A stretch of DNA of 64,000 bases from Nectonema munidae (lineage: Eukaryota; Nematomorpha; Nectonematoida; Nectonematidae). Shown piece by piece: positions 20,601 to 32,381 of the stretch. The notes beneath the pieces are model-generated. The model worked only from the letters and a program-made list of their open reading frames with translations, had not been told where the DNA came from and ran no database searches. Positions within the stretch are counted from its first letter, which is position 1. Every line of letters begins with the position of its first letter. A program made the position numbers and the translations under genes. The DNA is taken from positions 1-64,000 of the forward strand of contig JAUIRK010000022.1 of assembly GCA_030549495.1 (NCBI GenBank). Reading direction: 5' to 3'.

Positions 20601-22335
20601 TATCTAACCGTAAGTTACATTTAAAGTTTTTTTGTCGTTTGATTGATTTTTAATTTTCTTTTTTCCTTGTTGCAATAAAGTTTTTTATTTTTTTCTTTGT
20701 TGATATTTTAATATTTTTATTATTTGTTAAATATATATTAATGTTTATATATTTTTTTAAATTTATTTACGCTTAGACTAAAACTTTTTAATGCATTATA
20801 CTTTTAAGAAGTTCATGCAATTCGTCACAAAATGTGGTAGCCAAAAACTAGATCCATACATGAGTTCTGCACATTAGATTTAGTATATGTTCAAAAATTT
20901 TGTCCCAGAAAAATTGGTTTGACCAGCTTTGATAAATATTTTGATCCAACATCCATGGATAAGGACATTTGCCCCCACGCCTCTTAAACAAACTAATTAA
21001 TTAACCCTCAATTTAAGTGATCAACTTAATAAGTTAATAATAAATTTTTATAGAGAATAGTTTGTGAATTCCAAAAATGTTTATCTGAGTGAAGCCTATT
21101 ATAAAACTTCTCTGTATATGATTGAAAACTTAGTTGTATTTCAAGCAATCAACGTGGTGATTGAAACTATGCTAAATGCAATAAAGAGTTTATCAACTGA
21201 TACAGAATTGATAAAATAAAAATAATTATTACTATTATGAAGTTCGCATCACTTTTTTTCTATTCCAAAATAAATGCCTTTGAATATCTCATTTCTTTAC
21301 CATTGCACTCTTTGCGCCACTCAAATGAAAGCAATGATTCAAAAGCTCACACATCAAAGGTGCACCGATTGACAATTTATTGACATAAATCATGCCAGCC
21401 ACTTTGACGGCTTTCATTCGTTCAAAGACTAATTGACAGTTCGCTTTTTTTGAAGTAAAAAGTAAAAAGATATTTTATATTAATTATCATGTATTCATAC
21501 AATATATATGTAATGTGTGTGTGTGTGTGTAAAAACTCATGGACAAATAATGATAGACATCAACCCCATTTAAGTATATTTTCTGTGTTTACAATTTTTA
21601 ATGGATAAATAAGTTATACATTATTCAATCTTGTGGTCATAGCTTTAAGAATTTTATACATAGCAAAGGCTATCTTCCTTCCACTTCAGCCCGGAATGGC
21701 AAACAGTTGAATTTACAATTATATAGAGTTTTTAGCGATTCTCATTACTCATATTAATCCTATATCATATAAACACATATTACATGATAAAGTATTTTTG
21801 ATTTCGAAAGCTTAAAAAATTTCAGACTTTTATGCGTATCTCTATATAGTTAATATATTTAAGAATAATAATCATAAAATGAATCTTTATGACTCTCATT
21901 GGAATTTTGAATCCATTTTCGTTTCTTCCCAAACTCAAAAGAACAAGTACATTTAGTGAAAATTTTAGAAAGAGGACAAGAGTCTTTAGCTTGGAATTAC
22001 CAAAAATAATTGTAGAGAGATTATCTACAGAATCAATCCTAGACGGCAATAGGTTGGAGATGAAGTTAGAGTTTCACAAAGAATTGAATTTCTATAATGA
22101 AACAAGTAGTCATAAAGATAGTGTTGCTATAAAGATACTTATCATTTGAACAATCATACAAAACTTTTTATCATACAACTACATATTTTGCAAAGAGTTA
22201 AAAAATTTTTATTTGAATTGTAAAATATATATGAAAGAAACTCCGATTTTGGACAAAATTTTTGAACCTTTAAATATAACCAGCAGAGAGACTAGTGGTG
22301 ATGAAAGCGCAGCCTCTTGATTCAGTCTTACAGGA
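20601..22335. other. A+T-rich stretch, no gene seen
   Basis: No supported gene. A short GT run lies at about 21514-21530. An 86-residue open frame at 21889-22149 has no recognisable features and overlaps another on the other strand. Confidence 0.45.
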
Positions 22336-22340
22336 TTCCC

Positions 22341-22408
22341 TTCTTCTTCTTCTTCTTCTTCTTCTTCTTCTTCTTCTTCTTCTTCTTCTTCTTCTTCTTC
22401 TTCTTCTT
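22341..22408. repeat. (TTC)n microsatellite
   Basis: About 23 uninterrupted TTC units; it is the 3' tail of the LINE fragment beside it. Confidence 0.95.
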
Positions 22409-22735
22409 TGACTACACCTTGTCCCCAAGTTAGCTTGTCCCCAAGTTAGCGTGGGTGGTTACAATCCGCTCTCTCTCTATTTTTTCCTGTCGTAAGCATC
22501 CTCTTTGTTGAGACCAAGATCTTGTAGTCGCTCTGTAGTCCATCTTTTGCGTTGTCTTACCTTGCTCTCTTTCCATCTACTTTTTTATCCATCGCTTGTC
22601 TAACTATGTCGTTTTCTTTCTTCCTTAAAAGGTGTCCGTACAACTGTAATTTGCTGCGTTCCGCTACTGCCAATTCCAAGTCATGTCTTTTTTTCTCGTC
22701 CTCGACTATAAATAAGTGTATACATTTATATATTT
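22341..22735 (-). mobile_element. RTE-like LINE 3' end with GAA microsatellite tail
   Basis: On the minus strand, ERSKLQLYGHLLRKKENDIV and MDKKVDGKRAR, then RKRWTTERLQDLGLNKEDAY, match the C-terminal segment of a widespread group of animal LINEs (the xRWxGHxxRxxxxxVxxA...KRxRGRPxxRW pattern), most like RTE-type elements. One frameshift lies near 22560. The element ends in a run of about 23 GAA units (22341-22408 on the plus strand as TTC). A 16-base duplication (TTGTCCCCAAGTTAGC-type) sits just before the tail. Everything upstream of this C-terminal piece is missing. Confidence 0.7.
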
Positions 22736-22740
22736 CAAGG

Positions 22741-22804
22741 GAGTTCCGAGAGGGGGAGGCAAGCCCCACTTGCGACCCCCTTCCCCTTCTTATCGACGGC
22801 CCTG
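22741..22804 (-). mobile_element. single hAT-like transposon end
   Basis: Minus strand begins CAGGGCCGTCGATAAGAAGG, a typical hAT terminal sequence, and is G+C-richer than its surroundings. The opposite end was not found, and the piece seems to sit in or beside the RTE-like fragment. Weak evidence. Confidence 0.35.
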
Positions 22805-25690
22805 GTTGTAATAAATAGCTATCAAGAACAGTAATGATAATTATATATACCATTTTTAGTTTTGTTTGTCCTTTTGCCATTCAATTTTGCCTTTTTTCAA
22901 TTCTAATTTATCCTTTTGGAAATTCTATTTTGTCCTTTCGAAATTCTATTTCAAAAAACACGTATTTATTAAATAAAATTGTAAAGATATAAAATAAAAT
23001 TAAAAAATGAGTAAAATCGAACTAAAAATTGTATATATGCCTCAAAATTAGGCCATGTAAAGAAGGAATATTTACTTTTTATGTGGGTTTATATTTAAAT
23101 ATATTGTCGCTTTGAAGAAAGTAATCGAAAGGCAAATATATAGTATACCTCTGACTTTTAATAAATCTTATGACATTTAGTTAATCCTTTTGTTTGCATA
23201 TATCACTGAAAAATGCAGTAGAACATAGTAAAATTAATGATATTTTAGTAAATTTGCCAAAAAAATCCCAATACTTCTAATAGTAAAACTTAAAATATTT
23301 ATGTGGTTTTGAAACAAATAAATAGAACATTTAACTACCTTATCGGCTTTCTAATATTTGATTTCTATAATCTTTTGCATTTTTTGAATAACTAAATTAA
23401 AATTTTAAATTTTTGTATAGTAAAAGTCAAAAAAAAGCAAAAAAACCTATGGATAAAAATTATTATTATATTAATTTTAGATGGCCAATTATTGTTAAGA
23501 AAAATTCCAAAAAAAAATTAAAAAGTTGTCATTTTCGAATTTTTTTTTGAAAAAAAATTTATATTTAGATTTTATATATATAAGTTCATATTTTTCTTCA
23601 AATTATTAAATATTGATATTTCAATATGCATATTAAAGCCATTTAAATGTAATAAAAAGTAAAATTATAACTTGAGTATACTTTTTTAATAAAAATGATA
23701 TTCAAATAATTTTATCAATAATTTATTAATTTTAACTATATAAATAGTAAATCAATATTTTACTATATATAATTTACTTTTCAAATATTAAAATTTCTTT
23801 TTCAATAACAGTTCTATTACAACGAGTCGTTCTTACTCTTTGAAATATTTATATAATGCATCTTCATTTTGGAAAAAATTAAAACTACGACTATACAAGA
23901 GATACCTGAATTTTAATATGCACACTTTTGTCGTAAAATATTTTATTACTTTAAAAGAAAGTTTTGATTTGTCACTTAATTTTAAGTGACAGCTAATTAT
24001 CCAATATTTTCCTTCAAAATATTCTACACGAGTTGTTTTGGCCTTGAATTTTTAATTATTAAATACTAACAAAATAACAATGAGATTCTTAGACATGTTT
24101 TTTAGGAAAAGTTATATTCATGAAAGAAATTAGCGAAGTGTAAAAGAAATATAATAGGAAATAATATAATGTGAATGATTATACAGTGGTGGGCACAATA
24201 AATGACATGCCAGGTGGGTAGGGAGCGCAAATATGGATATTTGACATTTGAATATATTTAAAAAGATTAGCTAACTCTATTTAAAAATCATTAGAAACAT
24301 TCAATTTAACCGTTAAAACTTTCAATATGCACAGATTTTCAAAATGCACAAGCATTTTTGAATTTAGATCATTCATAACTACTTGATAGGTTTGCGCCAT
24401 TTTTAATATTCAGATCGCCGTAGAGGGAATGGGAACAGAATGGTACTTTTAAGCGAAATCATTTAAGCTCTCTACTCTTTTAGTGCCAACTTTTGAGATT
24501 TATGTTGTTTTAGCACTTGGAGAAAACATTAGTTATATTTTTTGATTAATTTTTATAGAGAAATAGTTCACTAGTTCAAAATTTAAAAAAATAACTTTTA
24601 GGTAAAAATTGTGAATATAACATTTTAAGTTTACATGAAATCAAAATGCAATAAAAAATATACAAACTATGAAAAGTTTATTGAAAAGTAGAAAAGTTAA
24701 AAATTAATTTCAATATTAAGAGAAAGATATAAAATTAGTTATTTTTTTTATTTAAATTAATATTTATTTGACCGTGGTACATAAAAATCATGAATCGAGA
24801 AATATGACATAAATTCGCAATCTAAATGTGAAATATATTATCATCATGAAGAGAATATAAGTAAGTTTTGAATGGGAATAGGTTGCTGAAATCTGAAGAA
24901 AATTGACAGGCAAAATGTAACGGTTAGTGTACGTTGATTTTTTTTCTAAAGTAACATAAAGGATCAATTAGACCCTATTATTAAAAGCAAAAAAATATAT
25001 TTAAATATTAAATAGTATAGAAATATTATAAGCAATCATTACGAATATATAGTTGAAATCTTCATTGAATATTACTGTTTCACATTTAAAGAAATAATTT
25101 TAGATTTCCTGCCTTTTTTATATGGGTAAACCTCTTTCTTTTTCAAATTCCCTTCCCTCATTTCAGACTTTTTTTTCGATTAATCCGCACAAGTTCATAG
25201 CGAAGATTTTGAAGAAACTTATATCGGAATATTTAATGCTTAGTTTTAATATACATCCAAAATGTTTGAGAAAAAAGAATGCGGTCATCATCTACACTTT
25301 TTTAGCAAGAAGATGTGTCAATCTTTGTATTTATCAGACCAACACCGATTTTTGTTACGGTATATGGAGTTTCACAATTTCAGCGTTCCATTATTTAAAT
25401 TTTTTGATTTTGTTTAGGCTATACTTTAGGCTATCAAGAATAATAATAATAACAATATTTTTTATCTTGGAAAGAGCTTAAATCTAAATCATTATCATCC
25501 AAAACTGTACTTGATTTGGCTTTCTGTTATCTTTAGAAAAAGCTATTTTGGGAATGTCTTTTTTATTTTTTCTAACACTACAAGGATACATACTATTTTT
25601 CAGCAACAATTTTCAAAAAAAAAAAACTAAACTAAAATAGTTATCACCAGCAAAATTCGAGAAAAGGAGCTTTTAATTATAAGACTAATA
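22805..25690. other. long A+T-rich stretch, no gene seen
   Basis: No supported gene in about 2.9 kb. At about 24185 the sequence CAGTGGTGGGCAC resembles a hAT-type end, but no partner is visible. The 119-residue frame at 25122-25481 has no recognisable domain. Confidence 0.45.
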
Positions 25691-27250
25691 AAATCTCTGA
25701 ATTTTAATTTACTTTATCATAAATTCTCAAAAAGTAGTTTTTTGATTATCGGAGATTTCAATTATCCTGATATTAATTGATCCTCTAATCAAGTTGAAAA
25801 TAGCAAATACCGTGATTTTTTAAACTGTTTACTAGAAATTAACAATTTTCAACTCATCTTCAGACAACTGAAAACCTATTAAAGTGTTTGCCTATAAATG
25901 ATTTTTACTTTATTTTTTAAAATAAACTTAGCTTACTTATTGATAAGTATATTCCTTTAAAGAAAATATCTAAAAAATTTGATGACTTCATAATGAAGCA
26001 AAAATACTTATCAAAAGAAAGAAAAGACTTTACAACAAGTATAATAAGTTGAATAATTATTATTTAAAATAAAAAAAAGTATCGAATACATTAAAAATCG
26101 CGACACGTAAATCAAAGATTGTTTTTGAAAAAAAAATCTCATACCACGTTACAATGAGAATTCAAAGATATTTTGGTCATATGTCAATCAGAAAACAAAA
26201 TCAAAAATGCTCATTGAGGTAACAAGACCAAATGGAACAGCTGCGATATCTGATCTTGAAAACAATTAATTTATTTTAGTTTTTTTCTGATATAGAAACA
26301 CATAATAACTATTTTTGAGTTGTTTCAATTTGTTGAATGTAAACCAATATGGATTATTAACTGGGAAATCTACAGTAATTAATCTTCTTGAGTTTTAAAT
26401 TGAGATGTTCATTTACTAGAATACAGTCATGTCATCGATAATATATCTTGATTTTAATAAAGCTTTTGATACAAGTCGTAGTTGTGAATGGTTGCCACTC
26501 AAGTGAGAGGCCTGCACTAAGTGCAGTTGCACAGGGATAAGTTCTGGGTCCCTTATCTTTAACTTGTTCATTAATGATCTCTTAGACAATATCAGATCCA
26601 CAACAAGATTTAATAAAACTATCTTGAGCAGTTCTGCCTCAATTCTTTGTAAAGCACTGATTAGACCACATTTTGAGTATGCTAACATTATTTCTTCAGA
26701 GTTATATGCAAAATTTTGTTAATATAGGAAGAGTATACAAAGAGTTATTAAAAAGAAAATTCATGGATTGGAACAATTCAGTTATGAAGAAAGGCTTAAA
26801 AAGTTAATTTGCCTTCTATATGTTTTATTGATTTAAAAGAAGGCATATGATCTCTATTTTTAACATTCTTAAAAAAAATATGCATCTCAACTCTGAAATA
26901 TTACCTAAATTTTATGAAAGAACACAAAGATTCCATTACCTTAAATTTCAGAAATTACATTGTAAAAAGCCTTACCTGAAAAATTATTCTCTCAGAGAAA
27001 TTAAAGATTAGAATTAATTGCTTGACTTTGTTGTAAATTCTTCTATTTTGACATCATTTAAAAACGATTAAATGATTTTGGAAAGATAGAATATTTGAAT
27101 ACTTTTCATTCTGTCACATACACGAGGTTCTCCAAAAAAAAATTTCATTCATTTTTTTTATTTAGTTTTGCAATACTAAAATTTTAATTTTTTATTGATT
27201 CGATATTTCATTGGCTTTTTGCTAATAAATTAATGTTATCTTATGTTTTG
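25691..27250 (+). mobile_element. CR1-like LINE, heavily decayed (copy F)
   Basis: ORF2 remnant on the plus strand with many stops. The endonuclease end is at about 25740-25780 (IIGDFNYPDIN, the GDFN motif). A linker with KIFWSYVNQKTKSKM-like sequence lies at about 26160-26210. The RT start follows (QYGLLTGKSTVINLLEF at about 26349-26398, YLDFNKAFDT at about 26444-26473), then an abrupt jump to a GPL...FINDLLDNI-like block near 26545-26590. A C-terminal part (ALIRPHFEYANIISSELY near 26655; IHGLEQFSYEERLKKL near 26761) ends the coding region. The catalytic RT core is largely deleted. The 3' end, TTGCTAATAAATTAATGTTA at about 27220, matches the tails of the better copies. Confidence 0.75.
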
Positions 27251-27950
27251 ATAAGTATAGATTTAGTTTGTACTGCAATGCCACTCTATCCCATTTAATA
27301 GACGTTAATAATCCCATTACATATCTTAAAAATACTCTTATTGGTTACTTCTTATCTTTTTACAATTTATGGATGTTTTTGTGACTCGTGTTATTCATGT
27401 AAAAATACCTAATTTCTCCACTTTGTTTTCCTTTGATTCATATTAATTATTGTATACTTTAAATAATATAAGTTGTATTTAGATTTTCAGTGCCACTTTG
27501 TTCTTCTCCTGAATTGCATCTATGCATTTATCAACAACATCATTTTCATCAGAATTAGAAGAGGAATCTCTATAACATTCTTTGTAGAAGAAAGTCATTG
27601 TTAATCATAGTTTTTGGTTAAAAATAATTGTCCTTGATGTTAAAAAAACGAACTTCTATTTTTATAATAATCGATCAAATTCGAATTGGAGCAATTTTTT
27701 AAACATGACCAAGTTTTTACACTAACATTTTTTTTAATCTTACACTAACCTTATTGCAGGACAGAGCGAAAAAACAAAACGTTGATACAAAACGGTTCCA
27801 GCACTCGTTTGCTGGAATCAAGGATTCAATATATATAGTGTCTTCTTAAATTAAGTTCAGTTTGATATAAAACAGGGGAAAATTTCAATATAAACAGGTG
27901 GGCATAAGTTATTAAGTAGCTTGTATGTAAGGCAGCCAATAAAAACATTA
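27251..27950. other. A+T-rich stretch with a short acidic open frame
   Basis: On the minus strand, about 27600-27480, a 39-codon frame reads MTFFYKECYRDSSSNSDEND then VVDKCIDAIQEKNKVALKI. It is more protein-like than its surroundings, but I recognise no family. It could be a fragment of a transposase N-terminus or chance. Confidence 0.25.
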
Positions 27951-29170
27951 CGGCGAAATTTCGATTGATCTACAAATAGCACTTTTTATATGCACTTTCA
28001 GGCACATTTTCACCAACAGGAATCCGAAGAATGATACAGATTGCTCTAAGTTGAAGTTTCTGAAAGCACCAAACCTATACCGGCAAAGACAGTTGATCCG
28101 TTCTCTAAGTGAGGTAAGTAAGCTTTGTAGATCCTCGTCAGCATTGATAATATATGTAAAACATTAGTAATGTTTTTACAGTTAGTGGAGAATGTAATGA
28201 AGGTGTTAAAAAAGGAAATTCGATAGGTTTTTGATGACTTTGGGAACTAGAAATTAGAAAAGCAATCGTTTTTGGAAAGATTAAACTTCATTCCCCAAAT
28301 AATTGCCCAACAAACGGCGTAAAATAGAGCTAAGTTCAAGAGTAGAACCTACGTTTTACGTACCCTGATTTTACGTTCTCTGGATTTTACGTCCTCGCCA
28401 AATGATCGATGACGTCATCTTTTTGGTCTTTAAATGCTTTATTAATACGTTTTTTCTTTGTGATTTTATGTATTTAAAAGTTTATAAAATTGTCTTTCAG
28501 ATAATGCTGGTTGTCTTGCAGACTAAGTTGAGTATAATTGATAAATAATACACATACACTGATATTTTTTATTTAAGACTTTATTATGAAAACAGCCCAA
28601 CTTCAGGGATGATCATCCAACTTCACTGTAGTAGTCTTCTTTAGCTGTCATAGTCCCTCACGTCGTACATGGTGTGACCATGTGTGATCCAGGCTAGGAT
28701 TTTCGTGTTGTATGTCAATTTAAAGGTTAACCTGGATTTTACGAATCCTACGTTTTATGTCCACCGTTCGGTCCCGTGCCGTACGTAAAACGTAGGAGCA
28801 ACAATTGGATTCTCAATGGAAACAGATATTAAGGTATCACCTCCATAAGCAGCAGAGTAGACTGAAATAAGCTGTTGTGACGAGAACATTGGAAATTTTT
28901 TTATCAACGGCTATTAGTAGGTTATTAATAAACATTATAGGAACAAATTTGGAGCGAGGATACTGCCTTGCGAAGAGAGGACCACGAATGCCAAATGTTG
29001 GTAGAAAACTTCGAATAACTTCATGTGGAACTTTCCAAAGCATTGGTAATGTCAAGGAAGGCGGCAACAGTGGATTTAAGGTTTTCTCGATTGAATGCCC
29101 ATTGATGATAAACGCAAGCAATTTGGCCCTTTAAAAAAGCCGAACTGAGATTGATTAATAAAATTATTTT
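27951..29170 (-). mobile_element. Jockey-like LINE remnant (copy H), interrupted by a MITE
   Basis: Minus-strand non-LTR remnant. From 5' to 3': a QFGFLKGQIACVYHQWAF-like RT entry block near 29145-29090; an AFLDITNALESS-like block near 29060, equivalent to FxDxxxAFDxx; MFINNLLIAVDKKISNVLVT near 28935-28875, equivalent to the YINDL region; then, beyond a nested MITE (28348-28796), IFPKTIAFLISSSQSHQKP near 28280. The end reads as a degraded C-terminal region to about 27960. Many stops and shifts. Clade assignment is tentative. Confidence 0.55.
28348..28796. mobile_element. MITE with CCTACGTTTTACGTAC inverted ends
   Basis: 449 bases with terminal inverted repeats CCTACGTTTTACGTAC at 28348-28363 and its reverse complement at 28781-28796. 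The subterminal DNA repeats the word TTTTACG: GATTTTACGT near 28367, GGATTTTACGT near 28383, and GGATTTTACGA near 28735. It has no coding capacity and interrupts the LINE remnant. I see no clear target duplication, and the superfamily is unknown. Confidence 0.75.
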
Positions 29171-32097
29171 TATTTGAATATTCAATCAGATTTACAATTA
29201 AAATTTTTATATCAGTTTAATCAATCGAGTTTATTCTTAAATTTCAAAAATTGAAAAAAAACTTTTAGGTAAAAATAGCGATGTTCAAGTGATAATATTT
29301 AAATCCAAAATTAAATCACTGAAAAAATAGAAAAATTTAAAAAAGGGAAAAAATTAAAGTCATCAAATTTGATTCTTATAAATCGGATAGGCCAACCCCT
29401 GCTGTGTTTTAGCGCATGTCAATTACATTTATTTGTTTCGTATCTTGCCCAAATAATTCGAATTTCTCTTTTTGATATTATGAAAATCTTCATTTTACTT
29501 TTTTTGTAATGAAGCATCTTCCCCTTGTTTCTTCACTTTCAAATTTTGTATATCTAGCATGGAGTCTATATTAATTGAATAGCAAAAGAATTCTTGAATT
29601 CTCTCAGAATCATATTGAATCATTTTGATATGTCAACCGGAGTAGATTCTATTAATGCCTATTATTATTATTATTATTATTATCATTCAAATGTTTTTTA
29701 TTCTTTGATGTGACTTTCATTTAATATTTTGTGAATCAACTTTTTTACAAACTTTTAGTATTATTTCATTACGGTTATATTTGATTTTACACGTTCTTTC
29801 TTACACTACTTATAATTTAATTAATAAGAATAGGAAATGAGATTTTCATTCTACTCATTTATTTCATTTTTAATATTTTTAATAAAAATTTGTTTCAATA
29901 ATAAAATACATTGTGCCTTCAAGAATGGAAAATATCATTGTAACTTTGGGAAACAAATATAGAGGAAGATTTTGTACATAAAGGTTAAGATAAAAAAACT
30001 ATAAAGTACAGGAGATAAAAAAATCGGTATAGCAGATACAGATTATATCGAAGTTTGGTAAATAAAAACAAAGATAATAATTAATTAATATTTATTGCAT
30101 TATTTAGAATTTACATAACTAATATCTTAAACATTACGCGAGAAAAAAATTTGAATGATATAAATGGCAAAGACAAACACTTTAATGTTCACGAATTTTT
30201 TGCTTGAAAAATGTCACATGAGGAATCAAAGGCATTTCTTTATTTTGTTATTCTATTTAGCAAACCTTAAAGTAAAATTGGAAAAATATGGCATATTATA
30301 CAAAAAGTAGATATATTATAAATAAATTTCAAAGTATCCAATTACACCAAAAAGACTCTAAACCAATTTTGGTGACGTATATAGTCCATATATTTCATTG
30401 GTTTTTCCCTTGTTACTTAATTAAAGGTAAATTCGTTTGGCTATTTTTGCATTTAGTATATATGCCAATATTATGACTTTACCTTTTGTCACTTAGTCAT
30501 TTTACAACTGTCAATCTAACTAGAATCGCTAAAATAGTAACAGTGATTGAGTTTTATGATGTGTATGCTGCAGATCTTTTTGAAAATAACAATTTATAAA
30601 TAACTTTTCTGAGTATTTATGGGTTTAGTTAAAAAAATATACATTTTAAATTTTTTTTTTGTTTATAATTTATAATATATTCATTAACATTTAAAAAAAT
30701 TGAATTTTAAAGAAGAAAAGCCAATTTTTAGGCAAAAATGTAAGGGGGTACTAGATGGCTTTGTTAAGGTTAAGTTAAGGTTAGTCACAAGTGAGGTAGG
30801 TAAAGTTCATGCTTTAAATTTAGACCAAATTAAAATTTCTTAGCGAATATAATTTAGACCTCAAATGATCAGAACTGTGAAACTAACAGTCGGCTTTCTT
30901 TTCCAAACGGAATTTTATATTATTAAAGTTAACGATTTTCCTCATGTGGGAGACAACTGTCACACTGGTCACCAAAGTGTTGAGAAGCAAAAGTGGACTT
31001 TTATATCACTTTAGCATATAGAAATTTTAAGCGTGTGACAGATTTACTATTACTAAAAACTACTTTAAAAAAGGAGCATTAATGAATGTATTTTTAAATT
31101 TTTTTTTTCAAGAAAGGTAATGGTATATTTTTAAAATAAAATCAAGCATATAGGATAACTTTTCTTAACATTTCTATAGAATATTAATTTTTATTCAATC
31201 TTAGTTTTACTGTTGATCATAGACACAAATTGAAACATTTATAAGCTTTGAAAACATCATGCACAGGCAATTGATTGAGCTCACCAGAACTTAGCCTTCG
31301 CCAATTTAGACAATTGGGCTCATAACAGTTCCGGCCATTCATACATTATTTTTAAGGAAACATGTATTCTAATCCGTTTATTTTTATTTTACAACCCGAT
31401 CATTTTTATAAGATATTGAGCTTATTTAAAAACATTCATAAGTTATATATAAGTTTTTATCACATATACTGCATTTTTACTTTAAGTTAGTCTTTATGGA
31501 CATATAATTCAATATAAAAAATGAACTTAAAGTGAAAAAATAACCATGTTCATATACTTTTAAACTTAAAGTGCGATCATTTTATGGAATTACTTATTTT
31601 GCTAAAAATAGATATAAAGATTATATAGATAATTAATATTATAAAAAATGTATATAGATATATTTATCTATATAAAAAATAGCAAACTCCCTGTTTATAT
31701 CATTGGCTCTCCTTTCTCCAACATATTTAAGAACATATTAGACAAAAACGGGATTCATTCAAAAGTTTTATACTCAATCATGATTTCATAACGAATTTTT
31801 AACCTTTTTTTGCTTAAAAATATTTAATGTTATGTTAAATAAAAAGGAAAACTTAAAGTGAAAATGATCAACATAAAAAATGTTATATAAACTTTTTTTT
31901 TCTTTATTTATTTATTTTAAAACTGTGTACATTTTGGTTTTATTTATGCACACTTTATAAAAAAATCTTAAAATGAACATTCGTAAGCAGTCCAATACTT
32001 GAGGGACACTTTCATTATTTAGACGGTTAGTTAGTTATATAATTATTTAGTTACTTTTAGTTAATTACTTTGTTTCTTAGTTTATAACAATCAATAA
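29171..32097. other. long A+T-rich stretch, no gene seen
   Basis: No supported gene. It contains an ATT microsatellite at about 29660-29682. The word AACTTAAAGTG occurs at 31524, 31563 and 31850, with an inverted near-copy at 31479. TTAGT-rich sequence lies at 32021-32090. Confidence 0.45.
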
Positions 32098-32105
32098 CTT
32101 ATAAG

Positions 32106-32373
32106 CAGTAGTGGGATTCAAATTTTTTGTCAGCCGGTTCTGTTACAAAAAAGTCAAATTTGTCAGCAAATAAAGTGACCAATTTTGATTATTTCCCAAT
32201 AAAATTTTAAAATAATGGTAAAACTAACATCATTATAATGATGTTATGGGTGCTTATTTTACTGTACGGTCTGTACTATATAGATAAATAAATATTTTAC
32301 TGTTTGCCAAACTCACAAAATTCAGTTAGACGGTTCTAACAAACCGGTGCGAACCAGCTGAATCCCACTACTG
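32106..32373. mobile_element. hAT MITE with perfect 8-bp target duplication
   Basis: 268 bases starting CAGTAGTGGGATTCAAAT and ending AGCTGAATCCCACTACTG. It is flanked on both sides by the 8-bp direct repeat CTTATAAG (32098-32105 and 32374-32381), the hAT target-duplication length. Internal GCCGGTTCTGTTA and its inverted partner (AACAAACCGGTGC) extend the terminal pairing. It has no coding capacity and must have been moved by a hAT transposase acting in trans. The exact duplication argues for a relatively recent insertion. Confidence 0.92.
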
Positions 32374-32381
32374 CTTATAAG

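Noticed and set aside
24184-24240. hAT-type end CAGTGGTGGGCAC
   Set aside because: No inverted partner or target duplication was found, so it is not listed as an element.
25122-25481. 119-residue open frame as a gene
   Set aside because: No recognisable domain, and composition equals that of the surrounding A/T-rich DNA.
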